This document shows, in pieces, positions 1-12,782 of a stretch of DNA of 64,000 bases; the stretch's first letter is position 1; each line of letters opens with the position of its first letter. This stretch comes from Sphaerosporella brunnea. Taxonomy: Eukaryota; Ascomycota; Pezizomycetes; Pezizales; Pyronemataceae. The notes beneath the pieces are model-generated. The model had not been told where the DNA came from, ran no database searches, and saw nothing but the letters and a program-made list of their open reading frames with translations. Made by a program: the position numbers and the translations under genes. The stretch covers positions 1 through 64,000 of the forward strand of contig VXIS01000046.1 in the NCBI GenBank assembly GCA_008704415.1. Direction: 5' to 3'.

Positions 1-1474
1 CCGTCGATGCTGTGCATATACGCCCAGGTGAGTGGGGAGTAGTGCATATTCACCGCCGGAAAGTCTTCTTGCGTCGGGAAGAGCTGCTTGAGGATGTCGT
101 AGGGAAGTATCGCTTTCCCGCCATCATTGTTGGAGACGTCAATGATGAGGCGTTTGTAGCCTGTTTTCTTCCAGGAGGCTATCTGGTCTGTCAGGAATGT
201 CGACATTGCCTGGACAAACTCGGCAGAGCCCAAATCGATGGCGTCGAATGTACGGATGTTGAGGACCACGGTTTCTTCGTCTCCAGGCACGGGATAAGTT
301 GACATGGCATACTCCGCCGAGTCTGCGAGGGCATTGGGATACCCATTCGGTGGTGCCACAGCGCGGGGTATCAGCTCCCGCTCCTCCACATCCAGCTGGG
401 CAACACTCCTCTTCACCCTCCCCGCCGCCAGCTCCGCCTCACTCAAAAAGCACAGTCCCTGCAGCGACTGGGTATCATTAAACAGCAGAAGGCCATTGAC
501 ATGCAAATACCCGCTCAACATCTGGACCGTAAACTCGACACTAGTCTCCGTCCCATTCTCCCAGCCGATCTTGATCTCTTCGCCATCCCACATATTCCTC
601 CTGGCAAACGTTCCACGGAATGCACCCTCGGGGTAGCCATACAACACCTGGTTGTACCGTGCGTCGGGGTCGACCCAGTCTAGCGCCTCCGAAGAGCTGC
701 GGATAAACTCGTCCATATACTCTGCTGCGGGCTGGCCGTTGATGGTGGAGATTTTGGATCCCAGCTTGGGAGGCGCCCACGGTGTGGCGGAGAAGTCTTT
801 GAGGACGTGGTAGAGCTCCGGGAGGCCGTTGTCGGAGGCTATAGAGGTGATTGGGAAGTCATGGACGTAGAGGAAGCCGTGTGTACACACCGTCTATCCC
901 CCATAAACATCAGCTCCCCTCTTTCCCATACGAAGGCCGGGCGGGGTCACATACCTCATAATCCGTATGCCCATCTCTAAAGCTCTGAAAAAGTTCTACA
1001 AGTTCGCGATCAAACGCCCAATTGCTTTTATACCCTGCATTGCCAACCTTCTCTTCAATGGCACTCAGGGTTTTATTAAGATCGAACGGGCTGAGCTCCA
1101 GCTCCTGCGTCGGCGGGGAGAGCATGTAATGCGCATACGTATCCATTCCGAGGAAGATGCGCAGATTCTTGAGTGTAGCAGCTGCTTTGGTAGCTGAGAA
1201 GGGAACATTCTGTATACACTGCCGCCACAGCTTTGCGTCCAAGCCAGCAACTCCTTCAAAAAAACAAAACAAAAAAACATCAGTTTCTCCAAACCGAAAA
1301 AAAAAACAGAGCCGGAAGGGGTGGCGGGGGGGGGGGGGATAACTTACGTCCTTTCTGCAACTCCGCAAAAGTCCTACACGGATCAATCTCATTCTTTGAG
1401 TTCGCCGGGGCTGCCAAAACAGCAACTGGCAGCAACAACAACAACGACACCGTACTCACAAATAAAAACTTCAT
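1..1474 (-). CDS. Secreted S41-type (tail-specific) peptidase, C-terminus beyond window
   Basis: The first exon starts at ATG 1474 and encodes a signal peptide (MKFLFVSTVSLLLLLPVAVL) ending near AAPANS, so the product is probably secreted. A second exon carries helical sequence (GLDAKLWRQCIQNVPF, LRIFLGMDTYAHYML). A third begins near position 871 after the junction GHTDYE|TVCTHGFLYVHD and stays open to the left edge. It contains LGSKISTINGQPAAEYMD, a PDZ-like substrate-site segment, and RLIIDVSNNDGGKAILPYD, which resembles the strand before the catalytic Ser in fungal S41 (CPAF-like) peptidases. The nucleophile itself lies outside the window, so activity cannot be judged. Two introns are inferred, about 1252-1352 and 872-952; the first contains poly-A and poly-G runs. 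Family assignment is by resemblance. Confidence 0.72.
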
Positions 1475-2285
1475 GATACTTAACCTCAATCAATTCAAAA
1501 CCCCCCGACCCGGGGAAGGGCCTCTATATCAGCTCCCAGCAGCAAAAACCCCTGACCCACCCAGCCCAGCGAGCGTCCGTGTAACGCCTGCAGATCATCA
1601 CTTCAAGCGTTGCGCCGGATTCTCCCTGCGCATCCGCCCAGTAGTGAAATTGTGAGCAGCAACGATCAACGCAGCGACATCACAGTGGATGGGTGGGTGG
1701 TGGGTGAAGTCCTCGAACCCCCATTGGCAGATGCACACGCAGTCAGACTCGCGCTTCGAAACGCCTGGGCGTCAACGGGGTCAGCCCGGGGACCTCCCGT
1801 CCTCGGCGTGGGCATGTGGGTGTGCAAGCAAGGCCCGCGCGCAAACAGAAGTTTTTTCCTGTGTGGCTTGCATGAAATGCATGAAAGCCCAAAACGTCGT
1901 CGAACTTGGCAGGAACTGCATGCAGCATTGCGCGTCCCACAAGCGCCGTCTTCGATCTGCTGCATACTCCACAGTGCATGTTCTGCGGCACATATCTACA
2001 ACATCTAACTACACCTGTGGGCTCCTTACATGTGCACGGCACGTCGCCCTTCTTGGTGAAAGGGGGCTGCAAAGAAGAAAAGCCCCGGCTTTAAGCATGA
2101 TAAGCACAACAATCTCCTTTCTCAGAAACAGCCATCCGGTTTCATCGACATCCAGCAGAGCAAGATATTTTGTGTGTGTGGGGCGAAAAGACTACATTTT
2201 TCCAAACGCCGCGCCTACCCGCCCGCCCGTGCTCAAAGAAGAAAAGAAAGAAGAGCAGCTTTTTGATATCACCAATGAAACTCCC
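1475..2285. other. Intergenic: peptidase promoter and MetAP2 3' flank
   Basis: This 0.8-kb stretch lies between the start of the peptidase gene and the stop of MetAP2. Open frames occur on both strands but none shows signal peptide, domain or splice logic. It should hold the peptidase promoter and the MetAP2 terminator. I see no RNA gene. Confidence 0.5.
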
Positions 2286-3828
<1,543 letters not shown>

Positions 3829-4096
3829 GATTGACAGTGGTAGCGATATGTAAAGGGAGAAGCAAAATCAATCCCCTCCAAAAGAAGGCGAACAAGAAGT
3901 GTGTTATAGCTGTACGAGGGTGGGGCAAAAACTCCCAATGTCCCGTTGCTTCCGCCGCGTGGCGCTAGCCCTCTTTTGAGCAATGTGGGGCTAGACGTCA
4001 CCACAACTCACCCGAGTCTTGAGCACTGGACACTCACACTCTACATCAATACATCAAGGCAGCTCTAACATCGCGACGCACCAAACGCGGCATGAC

Positions 4097-4913
4097 ATGC
4101 TCTCACGTCCGCTGCTGGGAGCAGCCCGACTCGGAGCCCTTCACTCTCGCCGTCCAATCATCCCCATTCCAGTCCGCCACTTCTCTGGCTCTTCCCCAGA
4201 CACAGACGCGGACAGCAACCACTACGAAACACTCAACATCAATGAATCCGCCACCAAGACAGAGATAAAAAAGTTGCTTCCCCTCCCCTCCCCCCCCCCC
4301 CCCCTTCCCCTCCCTCCCCTATGCATAACTAACCTCCCCTAGACGTTTCTACGAGCTCTCCAAAGCGCACCACCCAGACCGTAACCGCAACGACCCGCAC
4401 GCTGCAAAAAGGTTCATCAAGATCTCAGCAGCCTACAGTATCCTCGGCAACCCAAAGCTGCGCGAAAAATACGACCGCGAGCTAGCGCGCGCGCGCGGTC
4501 CGCGCTCCTCGTTGCACAATGCATACTCGAATCCCGTTGGCGGCCGGCCAGCCTCGGGGCTGAGCCGTCGCCGCGCGCCTGCCGCAAGCGCATACAAAAA
4601 TACCACCGGGTTTAAACGCCATCCCGGGGGACACCGTCATGGCAGTGGGGTGGGAGGTGCTAGCGGGCCAGGAATGGGGCCCGGTGGCGGGATGGGGTAT
4701 GGTGCGCCTAGCCCCAGCGGTACGGAGAAGTTGTATAGCCAGCATGAAGCGGCCGAGATACGGGAGCAGGCGCGGAGAGGCCGTGCCACCGTGGCGATCA
4801 CGAGCGTGAAACGTGATATCGCCGCAGTCATCACTGTGAGTGGGATACTGTGGTTCACGGTTTGGAGCGCTGGGCTTGGTTTCGGGAGCAAGAAGGAGAA
4901 GAAGCAGGCCTGA
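4097..4913 (+). CDS. Mitochondrial J-domain protein (DNAJC30-like layout)
   Basis: Predicted Hsp70 co-chaperone. Two exons, 4097-4272 and 4343-4913. The 70-nt intron contains a long C tract and joins as EIKK|RFYELSKAHHPDRN, restoring an intact HPD motif and the J-domain helices (HYETLNINESATKTEI, FIKISAAYSILGNPKLREKYD). The N-terminus (MLSRPLLGAARLGALHSRRP) is basic and lacks acidic residues, like a mitochondrial targeting peptide. An in-frame ATG at 4019 would add 26 residues, but the second ATG fits a presequence better. After the J domain come a Gly-rich linker and a single hydrophobic segment (AAVITVSGILWFTVWSAGLG) with a Lys-rich tail, so the protein may be anchored in the inner membrane. 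The specific orthologue is not certain. Confidence 0.88.
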
Positions 4914-5283
4914 TTTTTTTTTCTTGCGCAGCATAGATAGACTGACGACCGTAGATTTTTGTTGGTATTTTGTCTTTTGCAGCGGGTGTACGGTATTAAC
5001 CGTGTTGATGTATATGATGGGGGTGACAATATGATGTGATGATACTCATCTTGGAAACTGACAAAGTGATGAGACGTCATCAGGCATGAGTGACATAGGC
5101 TATTATGGCGGCATGACACGCAAATTTAATTTTTTTTGAAAATTCAACACGGCAAAGGAGATATAGAATTTCCGCTCTACTCTACAACCCCTCCGAAGCT
5201 GGCTGTAGATACACAGCACTCTCTAATTCCCATCCATCCTGTTATGTTCAGTCCCGCTTAAATGGCTTCCCATCCAAGCACAT
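4914..5283. other. Convergent 3' flanks of the J-protein and porin genes
   Basis: 370 bp between two convergent stop codons. It is AT-rich with T runs just after the J-protein stop and a second T run near 5130, as expected for 3' UTRs and poly(A) signals. Nothing else is seen. Confidence 0.5.
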
Positions 5284-6475
5284 TTACGACTCGAAGACGA
5301 AGTTGAGACCGACCTGTGGGAATATCAATTAGTTTCTGTCTCACGTAGCGTGATGCAATCCCTTAAAGGTGAACTCACCTTGTGCGCAGGCTCAGCCAAT
5401 CGCTGGGTGTCAATGGAGGCACCGAGACCGAGGGTGACACCAGGGCGGAGGACCTGGCTGTATGCCAGAGCGGCGATACCCTGGTTGTTGACCTTGGCCT
5501 TGACGAAGGCGTTGGGGTCGAGCTTGTACTTGCTCGCAATCTCGAGTCCGACACCACCGGCGTTTCCGCTCTTGGCATCCCAGGTAGCCTTAGCACCAGC
5601 CTCGACCTGAGCGTTAACGCGGTGGTAGTAGGAGGTAGCAAAGACATTCAGATTGTTGGTGGCAGTGATGGCAGCAGTGTACTCGGGGACGCTGTATCCA
5701 ACAGCAGCGGAGTACTTGGTGATCTTTCCACCCTCAACATCGTAGCCAACCTCAGCACCGGCAAGGAAGCCATCGTGACCGATGACAGCGTCTCCGTTGA
5801 AGGAGGGGCCCTTCAACAGGTCGAAGAAAGCACGAGCGTGGAAGAGGGGCTGGCGGAAGTGGAGGTTGAGCTTGGCGCCCTTGCCCTTGCTGGAGGGGAG
5901 GAACTGAGTGAGAACTTCGGCCTTGAGACCGTTGGCGATGGTGTTATCGAGCTCAATCTTGGTGTCCAAGGCGTTGAAGGTGGTCCATGCCTGGGTGAGT
6001 GTCAAGCCTGCAGGAAAAGTGTCAGTGCGCGCGCAGTGCGGGGGGGAGGGGGGAGCTACCAGTAGGCTTGTCGGTGTACTTGGCCTCGATCTGTATAGCG
6101 CGGTATTCGTCATCAGAATGCCCCTCTTTCTCATCCACGACGATTTTCCGGGAGAAGGTACCTGTCCAACGATGGCACCGGTCTTGTGATCGCTCTTTCC
6201 CTTGACGGTGAAAGCAACACCGTTAGGAGCCTTCGACTTCACCTCAAGGTTGGCTGCAACATCCGTCAACTTCACGTTCAAACCGCCTCTCCTTTTGATT
6301 TTGTAAGAGGGTTTGCAAGAGAACGAACCGGAGGCAGTGTGGTAGAAGTCCCTCGTCAACAACTGTTGAGAGCGGGAAAAATCAGCACACGTCGACGACG
6401 ATGAGCGGAAAAACTGATGATGTGACATACGTCGTTGGAGGACTTGGCGATGTCAGAGAAAGCGGGAGGAGCCAT
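5284..6475 (-). CDS. POR1: Mitochondrial outer-membrane porin (VDAC)
   Basis: Voltage-dependent anion channel, a beta-barrel passing metabolites through the outer mitochondrial membrane. Six exons are inferred. The first encodes MAPPAFSDIAKSSND (6431-6475). Following joins give LLTRDFYHTASANLEVKSKA, a stretch ending HKTGAIVGQ, then IEAKYTDKPTG|LTLTQAWTTFNALDTKIELD. The barrel strands continue through GAKATWDAKSGNAGG and GIAALAYSQVLRPGVTLGLG to a short last exon VGLNFVFES. Total length is close to the family norm of about 283 residues. The eukaryotic porin signature region (YSAAVGYSVPEYTAAI and following) is present. Intron 2 would read through in part without splicing and insert a basic stretch, so the splice here rests on alignment with known porins. 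Confidence 0.95.
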
Positions 6476-7470
6476 TGCGATGTTGGTTGTATGACCGAAT
6501 GGGATAGAGGAATTGTGTTTTGAGAGTTGAGGAGTTGCGACGGGGGAGACGGCGGTGAACGGGTAAGGATATTGGGGGTGGGTGAAGACCGAAGAGGGCC
6601 GAAGGCTGGGAGGAATCGGGTGCCGGCTCGCCCCAACCAACTTGAGTTCAGGGTTAAGGGCAACGCTGAAACCCCTTCTCAACAACGCAGCACCGGCAGG
6701 TTTTGAACCCTGGCAGTGGCGTTGAAGCAATCCCACGGGGACGAGAATATTATATTCTGTTCATTGGCTCAGCGCGGCGGCAGAGGCCCCCAGAAGAAGA
6801 AGAGGAAGACGAAGAGCTGCCTGTTTGGACAGAATGGCTAGCTGTTGGCGAAGCATGTCGCGGCACTCGGAGTTTCCCCACGTGGACGATTCAGTGGGGA
6901 GAAAGTTGTTTGTGCTCACGCATCACATAGTTACTTCACAACCACGCTGCCCGCGCTTTTGCCGCCTCTCAAGCGTCGGCGAATACAGATCAATCACGAT
7001 TGGCTTTGCTGTGCTGAAATGAGAGATCGAAAACGTATGGACAAATAAAAAGGCTCCACCAATACAGCCAACATCGTTAAATAATGGGTATCCCGTGGAT
7101 CTCATTCGTGCTCCTCAAAACCCTCCCAGGATGTCCGGGCCCCTCCAAAAATCCGACAAACGGAACTGACATTACTTTCAGCCCGTTCTCCCATCCGCGT
7201 CAGATGAATCATTATCCACTACCACGCAGATTGCGGATAGCCACTCATACTATGGATCAAACATCAGTTCGCCGCGATGAAAAAAAAAAAAAAAGCAGAC
7301 ATCGGGTATCATTACAGCAACAAAAAGTCCCGGAGACAACACGGCGATGCTAGCTACCGCCAAGACAGAAATAAAATCAAAAGAACGTGTATAAACGAAG
7401 AACAAAAATTCACAAGAAAACCTCAATCAGCCGCCCTCACAGAAAAGAAAGCCTGCTCACACATCGCCAA
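6476..7470. other. Intergenic: porin promoter and 3' flank of the Mid2-like gene
   Basis: About 1 kb. It holds the upstream region of porin (right side) and the downstream region of the serine/threonine-rich gene. An A run lies near 7280-7294. No supported gene or RNA was found; a tRNA-like T arm near 6690 was examined and rejected. Confidence 0.5.
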
Positions 7471-8250
7471 CTAGAAATTGGCGGAGGCATTGACCTGTCC
7501 AGGCGGCTTGTGGTATTGGTCGAGAGTAGCCTTAAATGGCGAGGGCGCCGGGCTAGTGGTGTCCCGTCCCGCTGCCAACGGCGATCCGTCCCTGCGCATC
7601 AGGTCGTCCTCGTCGACTGGGTTGGTGTTCTTCCTCCTAAGCCGCCAGAAGACGAATCCGAGTCCTCCCAGCAGGACTGCACCACCGACACCGACTACGA
7701 CACCGATGACGATGTTCTTTTGCGATGTGCTGAGTCCACTGGATCCACCGCCATTACCGGAGTTGTCATTGGCCGTACCGGCTGCGGTGGAGGAAGAAGA
7801 GCCTCCGGCGGCAGCGGTCGGTGTGACCATATCCACGGCGGTACTCGTAAGGGTTGAAGTGACCGCTGAGCCGCCAACCTGAGTTACGACGATAGTGGTA
7901 CGAATCCTGGTGGTAGGAGTGGGCGTCGGAGGAGTAGTTGTGGTCTGGCCCGTGGTAGTGGGGCCATTCTTCGTGGTAGTCTTGCCCGAGTCGGTAGTGG
8001 CGGTATCCGAAGGAGTGGTAGTGGTGGTGGACTTCGTGTCGGGTGTTTTGGTATTGGTGTTGGTGTTTGTTGGGAGCCGCGTGGTAGGAGATGTTGTGGT
8101 TTGAGGCGGCGCCGAGGTGGTGCCATTATCCTGTCTCCTCTCTATGATTTTGTTCTCCGTATTATCCTCCAGACCTACAGTGTAGGTCACACACAAGCAG
8201 AGCACCACCGCCATGGCCAGCATGAACGCGCGCGACAATTGCAACCTCAT
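7471..8250 (-). CDS. Ser/Thr-rich single-pass membrane protein, Mid2/WSC-like wall-sensor type
   Basis: Single-exon gene of 259 residues starting at ATG 8250. Order of parts: signal peptide (MRLQLSRAFMLAMAVVLCLC and following), a dibasic KIIERRQ that could be a Kex2-type site, about 130 residues of Thr/Pro/Ser-rich sequence expected to be heavily O-mannosylated, a transmembrane segment (IVIGVVVGVGGAVLLGGLGF) preceded by SQKN, a basic stop-transfer RLRRK, and a short cytoplasmic tail ending PPGQVNASANF. This is the layout of fungal cell-wall integrity sensors of the Mid2 type and of many Pezizomycotina proteins of unknown function. There is no Cys-rich WSC domain. The sensor role is inferred from layout only. 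The gene diverges from the PQ-loop gene. Confidence 0.75.
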   Translation of the reverse strand: MRLQLSRAFMLAMAVVLCLCVTYTVGLEDNTENKIIERRQDNGTTSAPPQTTTSPTTRLPTNTNTNTKTPDTKSTTTTTPSDTATTDSGKTTTKNGPTTTGQTTTTPPTPTPTTRIRTTIVVTQVGGSAVTSTLTSTAVDMVTPTAAAGGSSSSTAAGTANDNSGNGGGSSGLSTSQKNIVIGVVVGVGGAVLLGGLGFVFWRLRRKNTNPVDEDDLMRRDGSPLAAGRDTTSPAPSPFKATLDQYHKPPGQVNASANF

Positions 8251-9195
8251 GATCAAAGAGCCGATCACAAACCGTTTACCGAGCGATCCGTCGAGCGAGC
8301 GATTTCCGGTGATTCGGATTTTGCGGCGTGGGGGTTCGAGTTTCGACGCAGGATGAAGGAGAGACGGTAACGAGTGAACCCGACCTCAAAGTATGCCTTT
8401 TAAAAAAGCGACGGGCAAGAGGCACGCGACGGGTACGTGATGAGACGGCGGACGAACTAGCGAAGGAATGCAGGTGCGCAGTTCGACGATAGGCGGGATT
8501 TGTGGACCTGCAGTGTTTCTGATGGTTGGTGTGGAAGCGAGCGAGGTTGATGTTCAAAGTGGTGGTGGCGGGTGGTGGGTGGTGGTTGGTGGTACGGGGG
8601 GGAGGGGGGTATTTAGGTATCACGCAGGGAAGGTGAAAGGGCAAGAGAAAGGAAGGAAAAACAGGCAGGATCGATCCAACTAACAAACAAACCGAACAGC
8701 TCGTGACCTGGGACGTTCAGAAGTTCCGGGTGTCCCTCATCCCGAGCAGCGGAATCGCCCTGGCCGTGTAGAGTAAACATGCCGGTTTCCGGGCATCCTA
8801 GAGTGCGATCCGGACTGGCCAAGTCAGAGCACTCTCGAATCTCGTGGCCATGACGACGAAGCTCACCGCCGCCGCGACCGCGCTTTGGTGGAGGCGAAAA
8901 AAATAAATCTCTCATGCATGTAAACATTGTAAAGTTCACGCGCAGAGACAGAACGCCCCCCCGTTTTATGCAGGTTTCATGCATGCCAAGAAAAGGGTCT
9001 TTTATGTCTTTGCTGCAATGAAAATATCTGCCTGCAGCCCTTTGCCACAGCCCCAGGATCGCGGCGGTGATGGTGTGTGTGGTCGCCGCGATATCTTGCC
9101 TACGCTGCCCCGCGCTGAAAGAAAATCTTCAATTCGCTTCCATTCACTTCTCACGCTGTCCGAATCGCGACGTTTACCTGGCCGCAGTCTCCTCG
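8251..9195. other. Divergent promoter region, Mid2-like gene and PQ-loop gene
   Basis: About 0.95 kb between two divergent start codons. It contains a GT/GGT-rich patch around 8550-8600. No coding signal was found. It should carry both promoters and 5' UTRs. Confidence 0.45.
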
Positions 9196-10446
9196 ATGTC
9201 TTCGTTATTGGTGAAGGCCACCGGCGGCGATGGAGACCTTCCACTCCACGAAGCCCTTTCCGGAATTGCAGGCTCCATTTCCCTCGTTTCCTGGATTGTC
9301 CTGCTTGTGCGTTACCTCATGACCTCATCTTGTCCGACCATGCATGCCGCCAGTGAACTGACAGGCAACTCTGTGTAGCTACCGCAATTGATAGAAAACT
9401 ACAAGAATGGCCGCGCAGACGCGCTTTCGATGGCCTTTCTGACTGCGTGGTTTGTGGGAGATCTGACAAATCTAATCGGTATGTTTGGGCCCCCTATCGG
9501 TGTTTTTTTATGCCGGCGCTGCACCCCGCCGACAGGGTTTCTATCTCTGGTCTGGAGTCGTCTGGAAAGCATCACGCTTACACGTGCCGTAGGAGCTATC
9601 TGGGGCGGGCTTCTCCCTACCGTCATTGCGATCGCAGTCTACTTCTGCTTTGCGGACTGCGTTTTGCTGGCGCAAACTATCTATTATAACCGCCTGACCT
9701 CGCACTCGAAGGAAGGTCGTGGTCACCACCATCGCCACAACCACCGTCGCCGCAGTAGCGTCGGCGCTCATAATGATCCCACGCAACCGCTGCTCGCAAA
9801 CCGCCGCCGGCGCTCCGCTCATCACCCCAGAGACTCGATCTCGGTGCTGCTGACGGAGGACCGGGGGCGGTACTCGGTGGCTGTAAAGAATGTGTTGAGC
9901 ATTCTGGGTGTGATATTTGCGGGTGTTGCTGGCTGGTGCTTCGCGTGGTGGGCCGGTGCGTGGAAGGTGAGCAATGGAGAAGGAAATGCCCCAGGAAAGG
10001 ATATGCCTTTGGGCGCGGAGATCCTGGGGTATCTCAGCGCTTTGCTATATCTTTCAGCGAGGATCCCGCAGATCATTAGAAATCACCAGAAGAAATCTTG
10101 TGAAGGTTGGTTTTCCTGGCCGGGTTGATCAAGAGTGCTAACCTGCCTGGCCAGGACTCTCGTTGCTCTTCTTTCTCTTGTCCCTATTGGGGAACGTAAC
10201 ATATGGTGCGGGTATCTTGCTCCACTGCACGGAAAAGGCATACATCTTGGATAACCTGCCTTGGCTGCTGGGCAGTCTGGGAACCATGATGGAAGACATC
10301 ATTGTAAGACCCACCTGCACCAATGTCTCATAAGCCCGAGCAATAACATCCTATTCCAGATCTTTGCCCAATTCCACATCTACTCCAACGCTGCGGGAGT
10401 AATCGAAGATGAAGAAAACCATGCGCACACCAACGGCCATCACTAA
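9196..10446 (+). CDS. PQ-loop repeat transporter, vacuolar basic amino-acid exporter type
   Basis: Seven-helix membrane protein of the PQ-loop family that includes yeast Ypq1/Ypq2/Rtc2 and animal PQLC2, which export Lys/Arg from vacuole or lysosome. Introns start at 9307, 9480, about 10104 and 10301. Spliced joins give VSWIVLL|PQLIENYKNGRADALS (first PQ motif), TNLIG|AIWGGLLPTVIA, and ARIPQIIRNHQKKSCE|GLSLLFFLLSLLGNV (second PQ motif). Between the two halves lies a long cytoplasmic His/Arg-rich loop (HHHRHNHRRRRS type), also seen in fungal members. The start at 9196 (MSSLLVKATGG) comes just before the first helix. The C-terminus is short and acidic (EDEENHAHTNGHH). The substrate is inferred from the family. 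Confidence 0.88.
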
Positions 10447-10837
10447 AGGCCCACCTCCGAGTCCATATCTTCCTACCCTGTAGAAGTGCGATTTCCCTCG
10501 AAGTTGTACCAATATGTTGTGCTCAGCGCTACTTCCTGCTTATAGGGTTGGTTATATGCTTGCTTTACGATAGACTGTACGAATAGCTGGTGCATACTTT
10601 ATCGTCAGAAATAAATGCCAAGATTACATCACGGACCATGACTCGCGCGGCTGAAGCATCTTGGTGTGCTGTTCTATTTTGAGGCTGGCGGCTGCTCTCC
10701 CATCTGCAACGGCCGGACCCTGTTGGTTGCGGGTTCTCGAAGTCGGCGGGCAACGTTAACGACTCGTAATACTTCGACATCTTTTCCACCACCACTACCA
10801 CCGCCGCCCAGTAAATTCCTCACCTGTATAAAAAAAG
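10447..10837. other. Intergenic between the PQ-loop and RUD3 genes
   Basis: 391 bp between two genes on the same strand. It holds the PQ-loop 3' flank and the RUD3 promoter, including a CCACCACTACCACCGCC tract near 10790. No gene is seen. Confidence 0.45.
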
Positions 10838-12782
10838 ATGGAGTCTGCGACGAACACCCCCTCTACCAGTAGGTCTCCAATCTTTGTGTGGCAGTACTGG
10901 TGATGTGGTGCACCCGTTGCAAGTCGCTAATCAATATCTGTCCTTCCTACCCTTCCTTGTCACAGCACCTACAAAAAAGAAATCCTTTAAAGTAAAGAAC
11001 AAGAACCGCAAAGCCGCAGCAGCAGCAGCTACAACTTCCGCAGCGACGCCTGAAGCAACCACGGTAACCCGGCCGCGTCTTCCCCGAATGCGCGTAAAAC
11101 TGATGGGTGTAGAAGAATGGGCACAAGCCAGTAGGAGAAGCAGAGCAGGGTTCGGCGACGGGTGAAGAAGAAGAAGAAGGAGAAGAAGCCATAAACGGCG
11201 ACGACGAAGACATCGAAGCGATCCGAAAAGAGCTTTCAGACGCCCAAGCGCAGGCGGTTGAGAGCACGAAAAAGCTTTCCGCCGAAACCGCACGCGCCGA
11301 TAAGCTCAGCGAGGAATTGGAGGTGCTGCGGAAAGAGCTTGCTGCGAATTCTAAGTCGGGCGGTACAAGCGCCTTGGAGCTCCAAAGGCTACACAATGAG
11401 TTGGAGGCTGAGAAGGAGGCGCATGTGAGGGCCAAAACCGATGCGGAGAAGAGGATCAGGGAGATACAGGAGGCGAAGGAGAGTGTGGATGCGCAATATA
11501 GTGCCCTGCTGGGCAGGGTGTCGACTATTAGGACTACACTTGGTGAGCGGATGAAGGCGGACGCTGTGAGTTAACCCCATCCCCATTTTTTGGTGGCAGT
11601 GGAGACGGTAGTAGCTCACACAATGTAGGAAGAGCTGGCGGCGACGAAGCAGACGGTCGAAGAGCTAGAGGAGCAGAATCGTGCCCTGAACGATGCCGTT
11701 GAAGAGCTCCGCGACGAGGCCGACAAGCTGAGGGTAGACAAGGACGCCTCGGCAAAGGAGCTGTCAAGCCTCCGGAATCGTCTGAACCTCTCACAGCAGA
11801 ACTGGAATAAGGAGCGGGCGGATCTCATCAATGCCGAACGGTTCGCAAAGGAGGAATACGAAGTTGCACGGCGGGCTATGCAGGATTGGGAGGTTATTGC
11901 AACAGAGGAGAGAGCCGTGCGGGAATCGTTGGGTGATCGTGTCATCGAGCTGGAGGACCAACTGGCGTCGCAGAAGCAGCAGTACGACCGCATGGCAGCC
12001 GACTACGAGAAGCAAAGCAACTCAATGGATGGCCTACAAAGAGCTCTCCAAGAGATCCAGGACGGTATGTGCACGGCCTCACCCTCACCTTGGGCACAGC
12101 TACTGACTGCTCATCAGCACGCAAGAAAGAGCTCCGCGAAATCGTTGAAAACACGCAAGCGCAAATCTCAGCGCTCACCACTAAATGCGAAGCCCTCGAC
12201 AAGCTCGCCAAAGAAGCCGAAAGCAACCTGGCAGCAGCAAAGCAAGACCTGGAGCGCGTCCTCCCCTTCGAAAAAGAAGTCAAAGAAAAGAACCTCCTAA
12301 TCGGCAAGCTCCGTCACGAAGCCGTCACCCTCAACGACCACCTCCGCAAGGCCTTGCGCATGCTCAAGCGCGACAACGCCGAAGACAAAATCGACAAGCA
12401 ACTGGTCACAAACGTGTTTCTGCAGTTTGTGAGCATCCAGCGTGGCGACCAGAAGAAATACGAAGTTCTCAAACTGATCGCGTCCGTCCTGGACTGGAAC
12501 GATGGTGCGTTGTCATCACTTCACCGAGAACCAGACGAAAATGCTGATTCCACAACTACAGAACAAAAAGAAAAGGCCGGCCTGCTAAGACCTGGCACCG
12601 CCGTGCAATCCAGCAATTCTCCCGCCACCGGCTTCTTTGCCAGCCTGAAAACACCCCCATTGACACCATTCCACCGCTCCCCCAGCACACCCTCCCTCGG
12701 CGACACATACGGCGACGAAAAAGATGTAACCCTCCCCTCCCCCCCTTCCCCCCCAAAATCAATCCGTCATAATTCCTGCTAA
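10838..12782 (+). CDS. RUD3: Golgin Rud3 (GRAB-domain coiled coil)
   Basis: cis-Golgi coiled-coil tether; yeast Rud3 is recruited by Arf1 through its GRAB domain. The first exon is short (MESATNTPST), then a Lys-rich stretch (TKKKSFKVKNKNRKAA), an acidic linker (EEEEEGEEAINGDDED), and about 350 residues of heptad-rich coiled coil. The GRAB region is clear: TLNDHLRKALRMLKRDNAED followed by VTNVFLQFVSIQRGDQKKYE and VLKLIASVLDWND. Introns start at 10872, 11064, 11569, 12065 and 12505. The last, 12505-12561, is 57 nt without an in-frame stop; removing it gives LDWNDEQKEKAGLLRPG as in other fungal Rud3 proteins. The C-terminal tail is Pro/Ser-rich (TPFHRSPSTPSLGD). Confidence 0.9.

Noticed and set aside
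6680..6730. B-box-like GGTTCAAAACC on the minus strand
   Set aside because: The T stem has two or more mismatches and no complementary acceptor arm exists 5' of it.
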